A stretch of 64,000 nt of DNA from Chloroflexota bacterium. Lineage in GTDB: Bacteria; Chloroflexota; Anaerolineae; B4-G1; SLSP01. The notes beneath the pieces are model-generated. The model made no database searches, had not been told where the DNA came from, and saw nothing but the letters and a program-made list of their open reading frames with translations. Positions 33,989 through 41,462 of the stretch are shown here, one piece after another. Numbering within the stretch: the first letter of the stretch is position 1; each line of letters starts with the position of its first letter. The DNA lies in assembly GCA_019873645.1 (NCBI GenBank), contig JAIOAX010000002.1, positions 62,001 through 126,000 of the forward strand, read 5' to 3'. A program made the position numbers and the translations under genes.

Positions 33989-34298
33989 TGATAAGCTAAG
34001 CCAATGTAAGACGGGTATGCTTCCAAGCCATGCCAGCCATCCGGCCGGCATGCACAATCATCCAGGCTCTTCGGCTACCAACGCTATGCTATTCCCAAAA
34101 ACAAACTTCAGGAAGTGTTACACTTCCCACCTGGGATTCTGGCCACGGCTAGACCACGACGCTTCTGCCCACAGGGCGCAGCCTCCGCCCCATGCATATC
34201 CGGCGGGAAAATCCCACCGCTCCCGGCTTGCGGCCGGGAAGATCACTTTTTTCGGTTTGCACAACGCATCCTGAACGATGCGTTCGATCATTCTCCTT
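33958..34298 (-). ncRNA. Putative structured leader or small RNA upstream of recX
   Basis: A gene-free stretch carries an extended -10 box (TGGTAAAAT, minus, 34313-34305), then a run of hairpins on the minus strand: 34263-34284 (8 bp), 34221-34239 (7 bp), 34202-34218 (7 bp with one G-U), 34111-34127 (palindrome GGAAGTGT-T-ACACTTCC) and 34029-34052 (10 bp with one G-U). It ends in the intrinsic terminator at 33958-33988. No tmRNA, RNase P, SRP or riboswitch signature was recognised. A short frame (MIERIVQDALC...) exists but looks non-coding. Confidence 0.5.
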
Positions 34299-34304
34299 AA
34301 ATTC

Positions 34305-34313
34305 ATTTTACCA
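34305..34313 (-). promoter_or_regulatory. Extended -10 promoter element upstream of the recX leader
   Basis: TGGTAAAAT on the minus strand lies 30 bases after the stop of the adenosyltransferase gene and starts the putative leader RNA. Confidence 0.5.
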
Positions 34314-34342
34314 GAATTCTGAGAATAGGGAAATGATGATCG

Positions 34343-34870
34343 TTATGATGAAGCATCGGCGCGTAAAGCAGCGACAAACAACAAGGATGAGAGGCGGTTG
34401 AGATAGGCCAGGTTGGGCGCCGTGATGCCTGCTTCCGTCTCGGCGAGCGCGACGACGCAGCGTTCGGCACGCCGGACGGCGGCGCGCGCAACGTGCAGCG
34501 CTGCGCCGGAAACAGAATCGCCGGGGAGGACGAAGGTGTGCTGCGCCGGCAGCCCGGCCTCCAGCTCGGCGATGCGCGTTTGGAGCCACACGCCGTCATC
34601 GTCCTGCATCCCCGGATAACGCACGCGGTTCTCCGGCGTTGCCGCAAGGTGCGCCATCAAACGGACGAGCTGGGCCTGCACGTTACGCAGGGTCTCTTTG
34701 AGCGCAGCATCATCGGCTAAAGCGCGCGCCAGGCCGATGGCCGAAGTCGCTTCGTCCACCGCTCCGACGGCCTCCAGCAAAAAGCTGCTTTTGGAGAGCC
34801 GCGCCTCTCCGCCCAGGCGGGCCGTGTCGCCGCGATCACCTGAAGCTGTGTAAAATTTTGAAGCCGGCAT
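34343..34870 (-). CDS. Cob(I)yrinic acid a,c-diamide/cob(I)alamin adenosyltransferase, PduO type
   Basis: This enzyme makes adenosylcobalamin from ATP and corrinoid. The 175 residues show YTASGDRGDTARLGG near the N-terminus, EAVGAVDEATSAIG, VRYPGM and the C-terminal RRAERCVVALAETE and NLAYLNRLSSLLFV, all PduO-type signatures. ATG 34870 has AAGGGA eight bases upstream; ATG 34876 is too close. It is divergent from the XRE regulator. Its product could supply the cofactor for the B12-binding mutase-like protein at 2200-3789; this link is inference. Confidence 0.9.
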   Translation of the reverse strand: MPASKFYTASGDRGDTARLGGEARLSKSSFLLEAVGAVDEATSAIGLARALADDAALKETLRNVQAQLVRLMAHLAATPENRVRYPGMQDDDGVWLQTRIAELEAGLPAQHTFVLPGDSVSGAALHVARAAVRRAERCVVALAETEAGITAPNLAYLNRLSSLLFVAALRADASS

Positions 34871-34916
34871 AACCATGTCCCTTGTACGGGCTTCAAGTAT
34901 ACCGTCTTTTGCACTT

Positions 34917-34944
34917 TTGCACAATGGGGGTGTCGTGCTATAAT
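34917..34944 (+). promoter_or_regulatory. Sigma70-type promoter of the XRE-TPR operon
   Basis: TTGCAC (34917-34922) and the perfect TATAAT (34939-34944) are 16 bases apart, about 58 bases before the XRE start. Confidence 0.7.
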
Positions 34945-35002
34945 GAATTTGTAGTGGACATGCAAGCTGTTAATCAACCGGCATTTTCATGGAGGCGTAG
35001 CT

Positions 35003-35680
35003 ATGCCAAACCAGGAAGTGATCGAACTGCGAAGTCGAATCATCGGGGCGTTACTCCAAAACGTGCGTGATCGGTCACGCCTCTCCCGCGAAGAATGCGC
35101 GGCCATCCTGGGCGTGCCTGTCGAGACGCTGGCGGCCTATGAAGAGGGCAGTCAGGCGATCTCGCTACCCGAGCTGGAATTGTTGACACGCTTCTTGAAC
35201 GTGCCCTTGAGTGCGATCCGTACTGCCGATACGTTGAACAAGATGCAGGAAGAAAATAAGATGCCCAGCCCGCGTATGTACTTACTCCTGCGTCACCGCA
35301 TTGTGGGAGCGCGCTTACGTCAACTGCGCAGCGAAGCCAACCGTACCCAACAAGACCTGGCGGATATGCTTGAATGTCCACTGTCCACCATTATTGAATA
35401 CGAGTTGGGGAAACGCCCGATCCCCGTCGCCGAACTGGAAGTTGTTTGTCGAGCGCTCAATGTCCCGCTCAGTTATTTCCTCGATAAGGATAGCAACATC
35501 GGCAAATGGCATTTGTTGCAGGATCAGTTCGAGCTGTTCAAAGAATTACCGCCTGAGCTACGTGAATTTGTCCTCAAGCCGATTAACAAAAGCTATCTGG
35601 AGCTGGCGATGAAACTGGCCGCGATGCCGGCCGGCGCCCTGCGCAACATTGCCGAAAGCCTGTTGGAGATCACCTTTTAG
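35003..35680 (+). CDS. XRE-family regulator with two HTH domains
   Basis: This 225-residue DNA-binding protein has two Cro/C1-type HTH units. The first is about residues 12-65 (LSREECAAILGVPVETLAAYEEGSQ). The second is about 88-145 (RTQQDLADMLECPLSTIIEYELGKR), followed by NVPLSYFLD. The C-terminal helical region has no known domain. Two HTH units in one chain could bind an extended operator. GGAGG precedes the ATG, and a TATAAT promoter is upstream. A TPR gene starts eight bases after the stop, so the regulator and a TPR partner are likely co-expressed. Confidence 0.87.
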   Translation: MPNQEVIELRSRIIGALLQNVRDRSRLSREECAAILGVPVETLAAYEEGSQAISLPELELLTRFLNVPLSAIRTADTLNKMQEENKMPSPRMYLLLRHRIVGARLRQLRSEANRTQQDLADMLECPLSTIIEYELGKRPIPVAELEVVCRALNVPLSYFLDKDSNIGKWHLLQDQFELFKELPPELREFVLKPINKSYLELAMKLAAMPAGALRNIAESLLEITF

Positions 35681-35688
35681 GAGATGCT

Positions 35689-36225
35689 ATGAACACACCG
35701 ACTGCCGAGGAACTGCAAAAGGAGGGGTTGCGCCTCTTCCAGGAAGGATTGTATGACGAGGCTGCGCGGCGCTTCGAGGAGGCGCTGGAGCACTTCGCCG
35801 AGGAGAACCGCGAAATTGAAGCCGGTGAAATGCTCAACAACATTGGCATCATCCGGCGCAAGCAAGGACGCTGGGAAGACGCGCTGGCCTCCATCGAAGA
35901 AGCGCAGCGCATTTTTAGCCGCGCTGGCGATAAGTCGCGCGCGGCACAAGCGCTCGGCAACCTGGCGAGCATCTATGCTGCGCTCAAGCGGCAGGATGAA
36001 GCGTTCGAGGCGTGGAGCACGGCTGCCGCTGCCTTTGGGGAAATCGGGGATCGTCAAAAACAGGGGGATACCCTGATGGCACTGGGGATGTCGCTGTTCA
36101 AGTCAGGACGGCGCCAGGAGGGGCTGGCGGCCTATCAGGCCGGCCTGCAAATCGTCGAGAAGCCGACGGCGATGCAAAAACTGTCGCGGACGCTGCTGGC
36201 AATTCAGACGCGCGTGCTAGGATAA
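35689..36225 (+). CDS. TPR-repeat protein
   Basis: This 178-residue soluble protein is made almost wholly of tetratricopeptide repeats, at about 5-38, 40-75, 80-115 and 120-155. The GLYDEAARRFEEAL, GRWEDALASIEEA and KRQDEAFEAWSTAA units fit the TPR pattern. Such proteins bind other proteins. It follows the XRE regulator by eight bases with GGAG before the ATG, so a role as its partner is plausible but unproven. A strong terminator closes the operon. Confidence 0.87.
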   Translation: MNTPTAEELQKEGLRLFQEGLYDEAARRFEEALEHFAEENREIEAGEMLNNIGIIRRKQGRWEDALASIEEAQRIFSRAGDKSRAAQALGNLASIYAALKRQDEAFEAWSTAAAAFGEIGDRQKQGDTLMALGMSLFKSGRRQEGLAAYQAGLQIVEKPTAMQKLSRTLLAIQTRVLG

Positions 36226-36242
36226 GTGCGCATAACCCACTG

Positions 36243-36275
36243 CACAAAAGGGGCGGCCTGGTCGCCCTTTTTGTG
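36243..36275 (+). terminator. Intrinsic terminator after the TPR gene
   Basis: Thirteen-base arms CACAAAAGGGGCG and CGCCCTTTTTGTG (one G-U) with a 7-base loop. The stem contains its own T-run. Confidence 0.75.
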
Positions 36276-36279
36276 TGGC

Positions 36280-36295
36280 TGTTTCACGTGAAACA
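36280..36295. other. parS: Perfect parS centromere site
   Basis: TGTTTCACGTGAAACA is the exact 16-bp consensus bound by ParB (Spo0J). It lies between the TPR-operon terminator and rplI. ParB-parS sites cluster near oriC in most bacteria, so this window is probably near the origin. Confidence 0.88.
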
Positions 36296-36390
36296 TCTAT
36301 CCGCCGCAGTGGCAAATTGCACTTTAGCCGATTTGGGTTACTATTCGAGCTAAAGCAGGTAAAATCTGTGGGTAAATGCCAGGAGGCCAC

Positions 36391-36840
36391 ATGAAAGTTT
36401 TCTTGAAGCGTGACGTTCCGGGCCTGGGGAAGGCCAACGAGGTCAAAAATGTCTCCGACGGATACGCGCGGAATTACCTTATTCCCAAGGGGCTGGCAAT
36501 TCCGGCCACACAGGGCAACATCAAAGCGGCGCAGACTTTCGCGGAAACGCAAAAAACCCGCGAGATGCGCATCCGTGAACGCGCACAACACATCGCCGAA
36601 CGTCTGGAAAAGACAGCGCTCAAATTCAAGGCCAAGGCCGGCGAAACCGGACGGCTCTACGGCTCGGTCACATCGGCAGATATTGCGTCCACCATCGAGC
36701 GCGTTCTGGGAATCGAGTTTGATAAACGCTGGATCGTTTTGGAGCGTCCGTTGCGTGAGATCGGTGAGCACGTGGTCGAGGTTAAACTCGAAGGTGGGGT
36801 GCGCGGGAAAGCCCATGTGGTTATCGAAGCGGAGGACTGA
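36391..36840 (+). CDS. rplI: 50S ribosomal protein L9
   Basis: This ribosomal protein sits at the base of the L1 stalk. The 149 residues contain the hallmark MKVFLKRDVPGLGKANEVKNV and GYARNYLIPKGLA, a long connecting helix, and a C-terminal domain with LYGSVTSADIA. ATG 36391 has AGGAGG six bases upstream; ATG 36376 is not needed. The stop overlaps the next start by one base (TGATG). This is the first gene after the parS site. Confidence 0.96.
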   Translation: MKVFLKRDVPGLGKANEVKNVSDGYARNYLIPKGLAIPATQGNIKAAQTFAETQKTREMRIRERAQHIAERLEKTALKFKAKAGETGRLYGSVTSADIASTIERVLGIEFDKRWIVLERPLREIGEHVVEVKLEGGVRGKAHVVIEAED

Positions 36841-37667
36841 TGAGTGACGGATTGGGCATTTGGCTCCGCCGCACCCGCGAAACACGGCAGATTACGCTGG
36901 CCGATGCCGAAAAGGCACTGCGTATCCGCCGACGCTATCTCCAGGCGTTGGAGATGGGCGATTATGCGGCGTTGCCCGGAGAAATCCAGGCGCGGGGCTT
37001 CCTGCGCAACTACGCCCGCTACCTGAATTTGCCGGTCGAGGAAGCCCTGGCCCGCTACGACGCCGAAGTCCAGGGACGGCCTATGCAGCCGCGCATGCGT
37101 CCGGTTGCCGTGGAGCCTAAATCCCCTATCGTGGACCGCCCTACCGTCTTTGCGCCCCCGCCGACCGAGGCCGAAGAAGTGGCTACCTCAGGGACGCGCA
37201 TCCCCAGCTTTGTGTTCCAGCTGCTGATGATCGCCCTGCTTTTCTTCATCGTCATTGCTGCGGGCGCCTTTATCTGGTTACAGATCGCCAACCGCAATAC
37301 CTCCTCCGCCGATACACCCACGCTCGCGGCGGTCGAAACGGCGGCGCCGATCATTCAGGGTACGCCGACTGCACCGGCGGCCTTTCCCGTATCTGCCGAC
37401 GGCAAGGTCAACGCGCGCGTAGTCGCCAACGCAAATGCCTGGATCAGCGTGTCGGCCGATGCCAACGTTGTCTTCCAGGGCATCGCCGCGCCGGGACAGG
37501 TCATCGAAGCTGCCGCCGGGGAGATGTTGACCATCGCTACCGGCAACGGCGGCGCCTTCCAACTTTACATCAATGGAACCGATTGGGGTTTGCTCGGCGC
37601 TGCGGGTGAGGTTGTCCGCCGCGCCTGGACCCCCGGCGGTGAGGTGCCATTAGGACAACAACCATGA
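36840..37667 (+). CDS. rodZ: RodZ-like HTH/DUF4115 protein
   Basis: RodZ-type proteins link the cell-shape machinery to the membrane. The 275 residues have an N-terminal HTH_25 domain (about 5-75: AEKALRIRRRYLQALEMGDYAALPGEIQARGFLRNYARYL). A Pro-rich linker, one membrane helix (about 121-148) and an extracytoplasmic DUF4115 beta domain (about 180-265, with ARVVANANAWISVSADAN) follow. It overlaps rplI by one base and rimO by four bases (ATGA), giving a coupled three-gene set. Confidence 0.85.
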   Translation: MSDGLGIWLRRTRETRQITLADAEKALRIRRRYLQALEMGDYAALPGEIQARGFLRNYARYLNLPVEEALARYDAEVQGRPMQPRMRPVAVEPKSPIVDRPTVFAPPPTEAEEVATSGTRIPSFVFQLLMIALLFFIVIAAGAFIWLQIANRNTSSADTPTLAAVETAAPIIQGTPTAPAAFPVSADGKVNARVVANANAWISVSADANVVFQGIAAPGQVIEAAAGEMLTIATGNGGAFQLYINGTDWGLLGAAGEVVRRAWTPGGEVPLGQQP

Positions 37668-39046
37668 AAGCGCGTAGGGTGCAACACCCGTTATTCCAAA
37701 GGGGCGCGCAACGCCCCTTTCGTTTTTACATCGCCTCGCTGGGGTGCCCAAAGAATACGGTGGATTCCAGCAATATGGCCGTGCTGTTGCAACGGGCCGG
37801 CCATGAAGCCACGCTGGACCCCACCCTTGCCGACGTGATCATTGTGAATACCTGCGGCTTTATCGGCCCGGCGCGTCAGGAATCGCTGGAAACATTGCAG
37901 GACCTGGCGGCCAACTTGCGCCCCGACCAACGGCTCATCGCAGCCGGTTGTTGGGCGCAACGCGATCCCGATGCGCTTGGGGAAGCCGTGCCGCAACTGG
38001 ATGCAGTACTCGGTACCCGTTCCTGGGACAAAATCGCGCTGCTGGTCGAGCAGGTGCTTGAAGAACGCACCTCGACAGTCCGGCAGCTCATCGAGGATGG
38101 CCCGGTGACCTTGCCTGAAGCAGCGGGCACGCCGGGATACGTCATTTCCGGCAAGTCGGCGTTCCTCAAGGTCGCCGATGGCTGTAGTCGTCGCTGTGCT
38201 TTTTGTGCTATTCCGACCATCAAAGGCCCACACGTCAGCCGCGCGCTGGCGCAAGTGGTAGAAGATGCGCGGCAATTACAGGCGTTGGGCGTTCTGGAAA
38301 TCAACCTTATCGCTCAGGATGTCACCTACTACGGTCACGATCAGGGGATGCAGGACGGGTTAGCGCAACTGTTGGAACAGATGGTCGCCGCTGTCCCAGA
38401 CGTGCCCTGGATCCGCCTGCTCTACGCCTTTCCCGGCTTCGTCACGCCGCGGCTGATCGAAATCATTGCGCAAACGCCACAAATCCTGCCCTACATTGAC
38501 ATTCCTTTGCAGCATGCGCACCCCGACGTCCTGCGCCGCATGCGCCGTCCGCCAGATGTGGACGGCGTGCGGCGGCTTATTGAGCAGTTGCGCGCCGCTA
38601 TTCCCAATGTTGCGTTGCGTACCACGTTCATCGTGGGATTCCCCGGTGAGACGGAGAAAGAATTCCTGACGCTATTGGATTTTGTCCAGGAGATGCGCTT
38701 CGACCGCCTGGGAGTGTTCACCTACTCTCACGAGAATGGCACCGCCGCCGCGCAACTCGCCGATGATGTACCGCAGGCCGTCAAGGAAGAACGCTACGAA
38801 GCTATTATGCTGGCGCAACAAACCATCTCGCGGCGGAAGAATTTCGCTTTCGTGGGGAAGCGCCTGCAGGTGCTCCTTGAGGGAACCGGTAAGGAGATCA
38901 CAGTAGGGCGCACCTACCGCGACGCGCCGGAGATTGACGGGCTGGTGTTAATCAAGAAGAGAGTGCGTCCCCACCGTCTCGTCAACGTGGAAATCACCGA
39001 TGCTCTGGAATATGATTTGATCGGGCGGATAGTGAATGGCGAATAG
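37664..39046 (+). CDS. rimO: Ribosomal protein S12 methylthiotransferase RimO
   Basis: This radical-SAM enzyme adds a methylthio group to an Asp of ribosomal protein S12. The 460 residues show three N-terminal cysteines for one 4Fe-4S cluster (C28, C64, C96). The radical-SAM motif CSRRCAFC (C174, C178, C181) follows, then LIAQDVTYYGHDQ, DIPLQHAHPDVLRRMRR and a TRAM domain at the C-terminus. The start overlaps the rodZ stop by ATGA. About 20 extra residues at the N-terminus precede the conserved domain and may not be needed. Confidence 0.93.
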   Translation: MKARRVQHPLFQRGAQRPFRFYIASLGCPKNTVDSSNMAVLLQRAGHEATLDPTLADVIIVNTCGFIGPARQESLETLQDLAANLRPDQRLIAAGCWAQRDPDALGEAVPQLDAVLGTRSWDKIALLVEQVLEERTSTVRQLIEDGPVTLPEAAGTPGYVISGKSAFLKVADGCSRRCAFCAIPTIKGPHVSRALAQVVEDARQLQALGVLEINLIAQDVTYYGHDQGMQDGLAQLLEQMVAAVPDVPWIRLLYAFPGFVTPRLIEIIAQTPQILPYIDIPLQHAHPDVLRRMRRPPDVDGVRRLIEQLRAAIPNVALRTTFIVGFPGETEKEFLTLLDFVQEMRFDRLGVFTYSHENGTAAAQLADDVPQAVKEERYEAIMLAQQTISRRKNFAFVGKRLQVLLEGTGKEITVGRTYRDAPEIDGLVLIKKRVRPHRLVNVEITDALEYDLIGRIVNGE

Positions 39047-39079
39047 TGAATGGTGAGAATTGCTCACAACCCTCAACCC

Positions 39080-39733
39080 CTAACCCCCGGTTTCTATCCG
39101 TCTGACGATTTCCAGCAGTTCGCTCGTCATCATCGCGGTTGCTCCCCAGATGTGATGTGGGCCGATGTGGTAACTGGGGAAAGTTTTCTCCTGTCCGTTG
39201 GCCTCGCGCACACAACAATCCACTGTGGCCGGATCGAGCAAAATGGACAGCGGCACGCTCAACACTTCCGCCACTTCGCTGGGATTGGGTCGTAAAGCCG
39301 GCGTTTGGGGTATCCAGCCGACAAAAGGATACACCAGATTGCGGCTTGAGGCGATATATATCCAGGTTAGTGCTCCCAAAATGCGCACCGCGGCGGGGTC
39401 CAGTCCCAATTCTTCATGCGCTTCACGCAATGCCGTCTGCGCCAGGGTAGTGTCGTTTTCTTCTTTGCCGCCGCCGGGGAAACTCACCTGTCCGCCGTGA
39501 TGCGCCAGGCGCGCCGGTCGCAAGGTGAAGAGCAGCGCCACGCCTTCCGGTGCAGGATAAAGCAGTGCCAGCACCGCCGATTGTCGTGGGGTCTCATCGG
39601 CAGGCGGCGCCCAGATGCGGTTTCCCGAAGACATCTTCTGCTGTGCGGGCACGCCCGGAAGCGGTGTCCGGGTAAGCGCGATGCCCAGACGCCGCGCGAA
39701 TTCATCCGGTTGATGCAACACGTCATCCACCAT
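39080..39733 (-). CDS. CoA pyrophosphatase-type Nudix hydrolase
   Basis: This 217-residue Nudix protein is like NudL/CoA diphosphatase. The segment HHGGQVSFPGGGKEENDTTL leads into the Nudix box, and ALREAHEELGLDPAAVRILG carries the catalytic glutamates. The SFPGG form is diagnostic of the CoA-type group. It would cleave CoA to adenosine 3',5'-bisphosphate and phosphopantetheine. The start ATG 39733 is eight bases from a TATAAT box (minus, TTGCTG-16-TATAAT), so the mRNA may be leaderless. Confidence 0.87.
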   Translation of the reverse strand: MVDDVLHQPDEFARRLGIALTRTPLPGVPAQQKMSSGNRIWAPPADETPRQSAVLALLYPAPEGVALLFTLRPARLAHHGGQVSFPGGGKEENDTTLAQTALREAHEELGLDPAAVRILGALTWIYIASSRNLVYPFVGWIPQTPALRPNPSEVAEVLSVPLSILLDPATVDCCVREANGQEKTFPSYHIGPHHIWGATAMMTSELLEIVRRIETGG

Positions 39734-39741
39734 ACGACCCC

Positions 39742-39769
39742 ATTATAATCGGCCCCTGCCGGGCAGCAA
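39742..39769 (-). promoter_or_regulatory. Promoter giving a possible leaderless Nudix mRNA
   Basis: On the minus strand TTGCTG and TATAAT are 16 bases apart, with the Nudix ATG eight bases after the -10 box. Transcription would begin at or next to the start codon. Confidence 0.6.
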
Positions 39770-39781
39770 CCCTGAAAAGTG

Positions 39782-40046
39782 GGGGGACTTGCAACTGTGG
39801 GTCAAAGGGCGCTGTGGCCAGCCTGTGACCGCGAGGTTAAGGGCTAACACTGTACTTTTGCGCCCCCGCTCCCGGCCTCGCCCCAAAGGGAGCGAGGCGG
39901 TAAATAGAGGGGGGATTTTGCGCGGCGAAGCCGCGCAAAATCCCCCCTTGAGAAATCTCCCCGCTCTCCCCACACGCGGGGAGAACGGGGGCAGGGGGGG
40001 AGAGGGGAAAACGCAAAAAACCTGCCCCCGTCCTGAAATGCACCCC
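39782..40046 (+). mobile_element. MITE-like element, copy 3 (chimeric left end)
   Basis: The right part, from about AAGGGCTAAC to TGAAATGCACCC (40034-40045), matches the other copies. The left 60 bases differ, yet begin with GGGGGACTTGCAACT, which matches 11 of 15 positions of the usual left end. Flanks share AAAAGTG (39775-39781 and 40048-40054). An internal hairpin occupies 39909-39947. It lies between the divergent Nudix and glycoside-hydrolase genes. Confidence 0.72.
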
Positions 40047-40082
40047 AAAAAGTGATAGCCGAGACTTTTGCCATCTGTAAGG

Positions 40083-40088
40083 TATAAT
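40083..40088 (+). promoter_or_regulatory. TATAAT box overlapping an ATG
   Basis: A perfect -10 box at 40083-40088 lies 37 bases past MITE-like copy 3 and includes the ATG at 40087, which is therefore unlikely to be translated. No convincing -35 is seen. Confidence 0.55.
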
Positions 40089-40104
40089 GGATGTTGAACC
40101 AGCG

Positions 40105-41256
40105 ATGGAGAAAATACGGGATATTCTACACGATCTGAGGAAGAGAAGGCGCACCATCTGGCGTTGGATAGCGGTGGTGCTTATGGTTATGGGGGGCGTC
40201 CGGCCCAGGCGTGTGGGCGTGATCCTTCCCCCACAACAATATGTACAGACATCCAACCCCAAAGTTGGCGTCCATACGCGCCTGACGGATGAAGTGGAGG
40301 AATGGAAAATCCAGACCTCGCTGGCACTGGTGCGGGAGATGGGCGCGCCGTGGATCGTCGAATATTTTCCCTGGGCCTACATCGAGCCGGCAAGAGGACG
40401 TTACGACTGGAAGCACAGCGATATGGTGATCCGGCATGCGCGCAATCAGGGGCTGACGGTCATTGCGCGTCTGGGGATGACGCCGGCCTGGGCACGTCCC
40501 GATCCGCAAAAGCAGGAAACGACGGATACCTATCTCGACGCCGAACACTACGCCGATTTTGCCGCCTTTGTGAGCACTTTTGTCGCACGTTATCAGGCGG
40601 AAATTCAACACGTCATCATCTGGAATGAACCCAACCTGAGTTTTGAATGGGGATTTCGTCCGGTAGATCCGGCAGCCTACACCGACCTGTTGCGCGTCGT
40701 CTACCCGGCTGCCCATGTTGCTAATCCTGACGTTGTCGTGTTGGGTGGCGCCCTTGCGCCCACATTGGAACCGCAGGGGAGTTCCGCCGGATTAAACGAT
40801 TTGCTCTATTTGCAAGCGATGTATGCGGCCGGCGCGGCGTCGTATTTCGATGCGCTGGCGGCCCATGCCTATGGGTTGGGATTTGCGCCGGAGACGCCCC
40901 CCGATCCAGAAGTTATCAATTTCCGGCGGGTGGAATTGTTGCGGGAGATTATGGATGTCAACGGCGACGCCGCCAAGCCGATCTACGTGACGGAGGCCGG
41001 CTGGAACGACCATCCACGCTGGACGTGGGCTGTCAAGCCGGGGCAACGCATCCAGTACACGTTGGACGCCTACACCTGGGCGGCGGAACGGTGGCCCTGG
41101 TGTCCGGTGGTGGCGATGTGGATGTTTCGCACGCCAGCGTTGTTGCGCAATTACCAGGATTACTATGCCTACGTGACGCCTGAATTTCAGCCCCGGATGA
41201 TTTACCTGGCCGTGCAGGCGTATACCGGTAATGCGGGGGATAACACCACGCCGTAA
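40105..41256 (+). CDS. Clan-A-like glycoside hydrolase
   Basis: This 383-residue protein has an N-terminal basic/hydrophobic signal-anchor (KRRRTIWRWIAVVLMVMGGV) and a TIM-barrel hydrolase with GDYDW-like EPARGRYDWKHSD. The acid/base is E175 in IWNEPNL, the nucleophile candidate is E297 in YVTEAGW, and AHAYG follows. The pattern is that of GH39/GH5-type beta-glycosidases; the substrate is unknown. ATG 40105 is used because the earlier ATG at 40087 lies inside a -10 box. A sugar-binding lipoprotein gene follows 206 bases downstream. Confidence 0.78.
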   Translation: MEKIRDILHDLRKRRRTIWRWIAVVLMVMGGVRPRRVGVILPPQQYVQTSNPKVGVHTRLTDEVEEWKIQTSLALVREMGAPWIVEYFPWAYIEPARGRYDWKHSDMVIRHARNQGLTVIARLGMTPAWARPDPQKQETTDTYLDAEHYADFAAFVSTFVARYQAEIQHVIIWNEPNLSFEWGFRPVDPAAYTDLLRVVYPAAHVANPDVVVLGGALAPTLEPQGSSAGLNDLLYLQAMYAAGAASYFDALAAHAYGLGFAPETPPDPEVINFRRVELLREIMDVNGDAAKPIYVTEAGWNDHPRWTWAVKPGQRIQYTLDAYTWAAERWPWCPVVAMWMFRTPALLRNYQDYYAYVTPEFQPRMIYLAVQAYTGNAGDNTTP

Positions 41257-41462
41257 ATTTCAATCGGATGAACTAACGCTACGCAGCAGACATAACGGGC
41301 GCGTCGCAGACCGCGCGGGGAACTGGCGTTCCCCTTTGAGCAATGGGAGAGGGATTTAACGGGAAAGTTATTTCCGCCGCCGTGTGTTAGTGGTATAAAC
41401 CGGTAATTGACACTACAGTCAACGTGCCAATGTTCAAACGCTGTTCCAGGGAGAAAATACAC

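Noticed and set aside
34118-34306. A 62-codon frame in the recX leader
   Set aside because: It has a site too close to the ATG and runs through the hairpins. RNA structure explains the region better, though translation cannot be excluded.
34871-35002. Possible cobalamin riboswitch upstream of the adenosyltransferase
   Set aside because: The gap of 132 bases lacks a B12-box and is too short.
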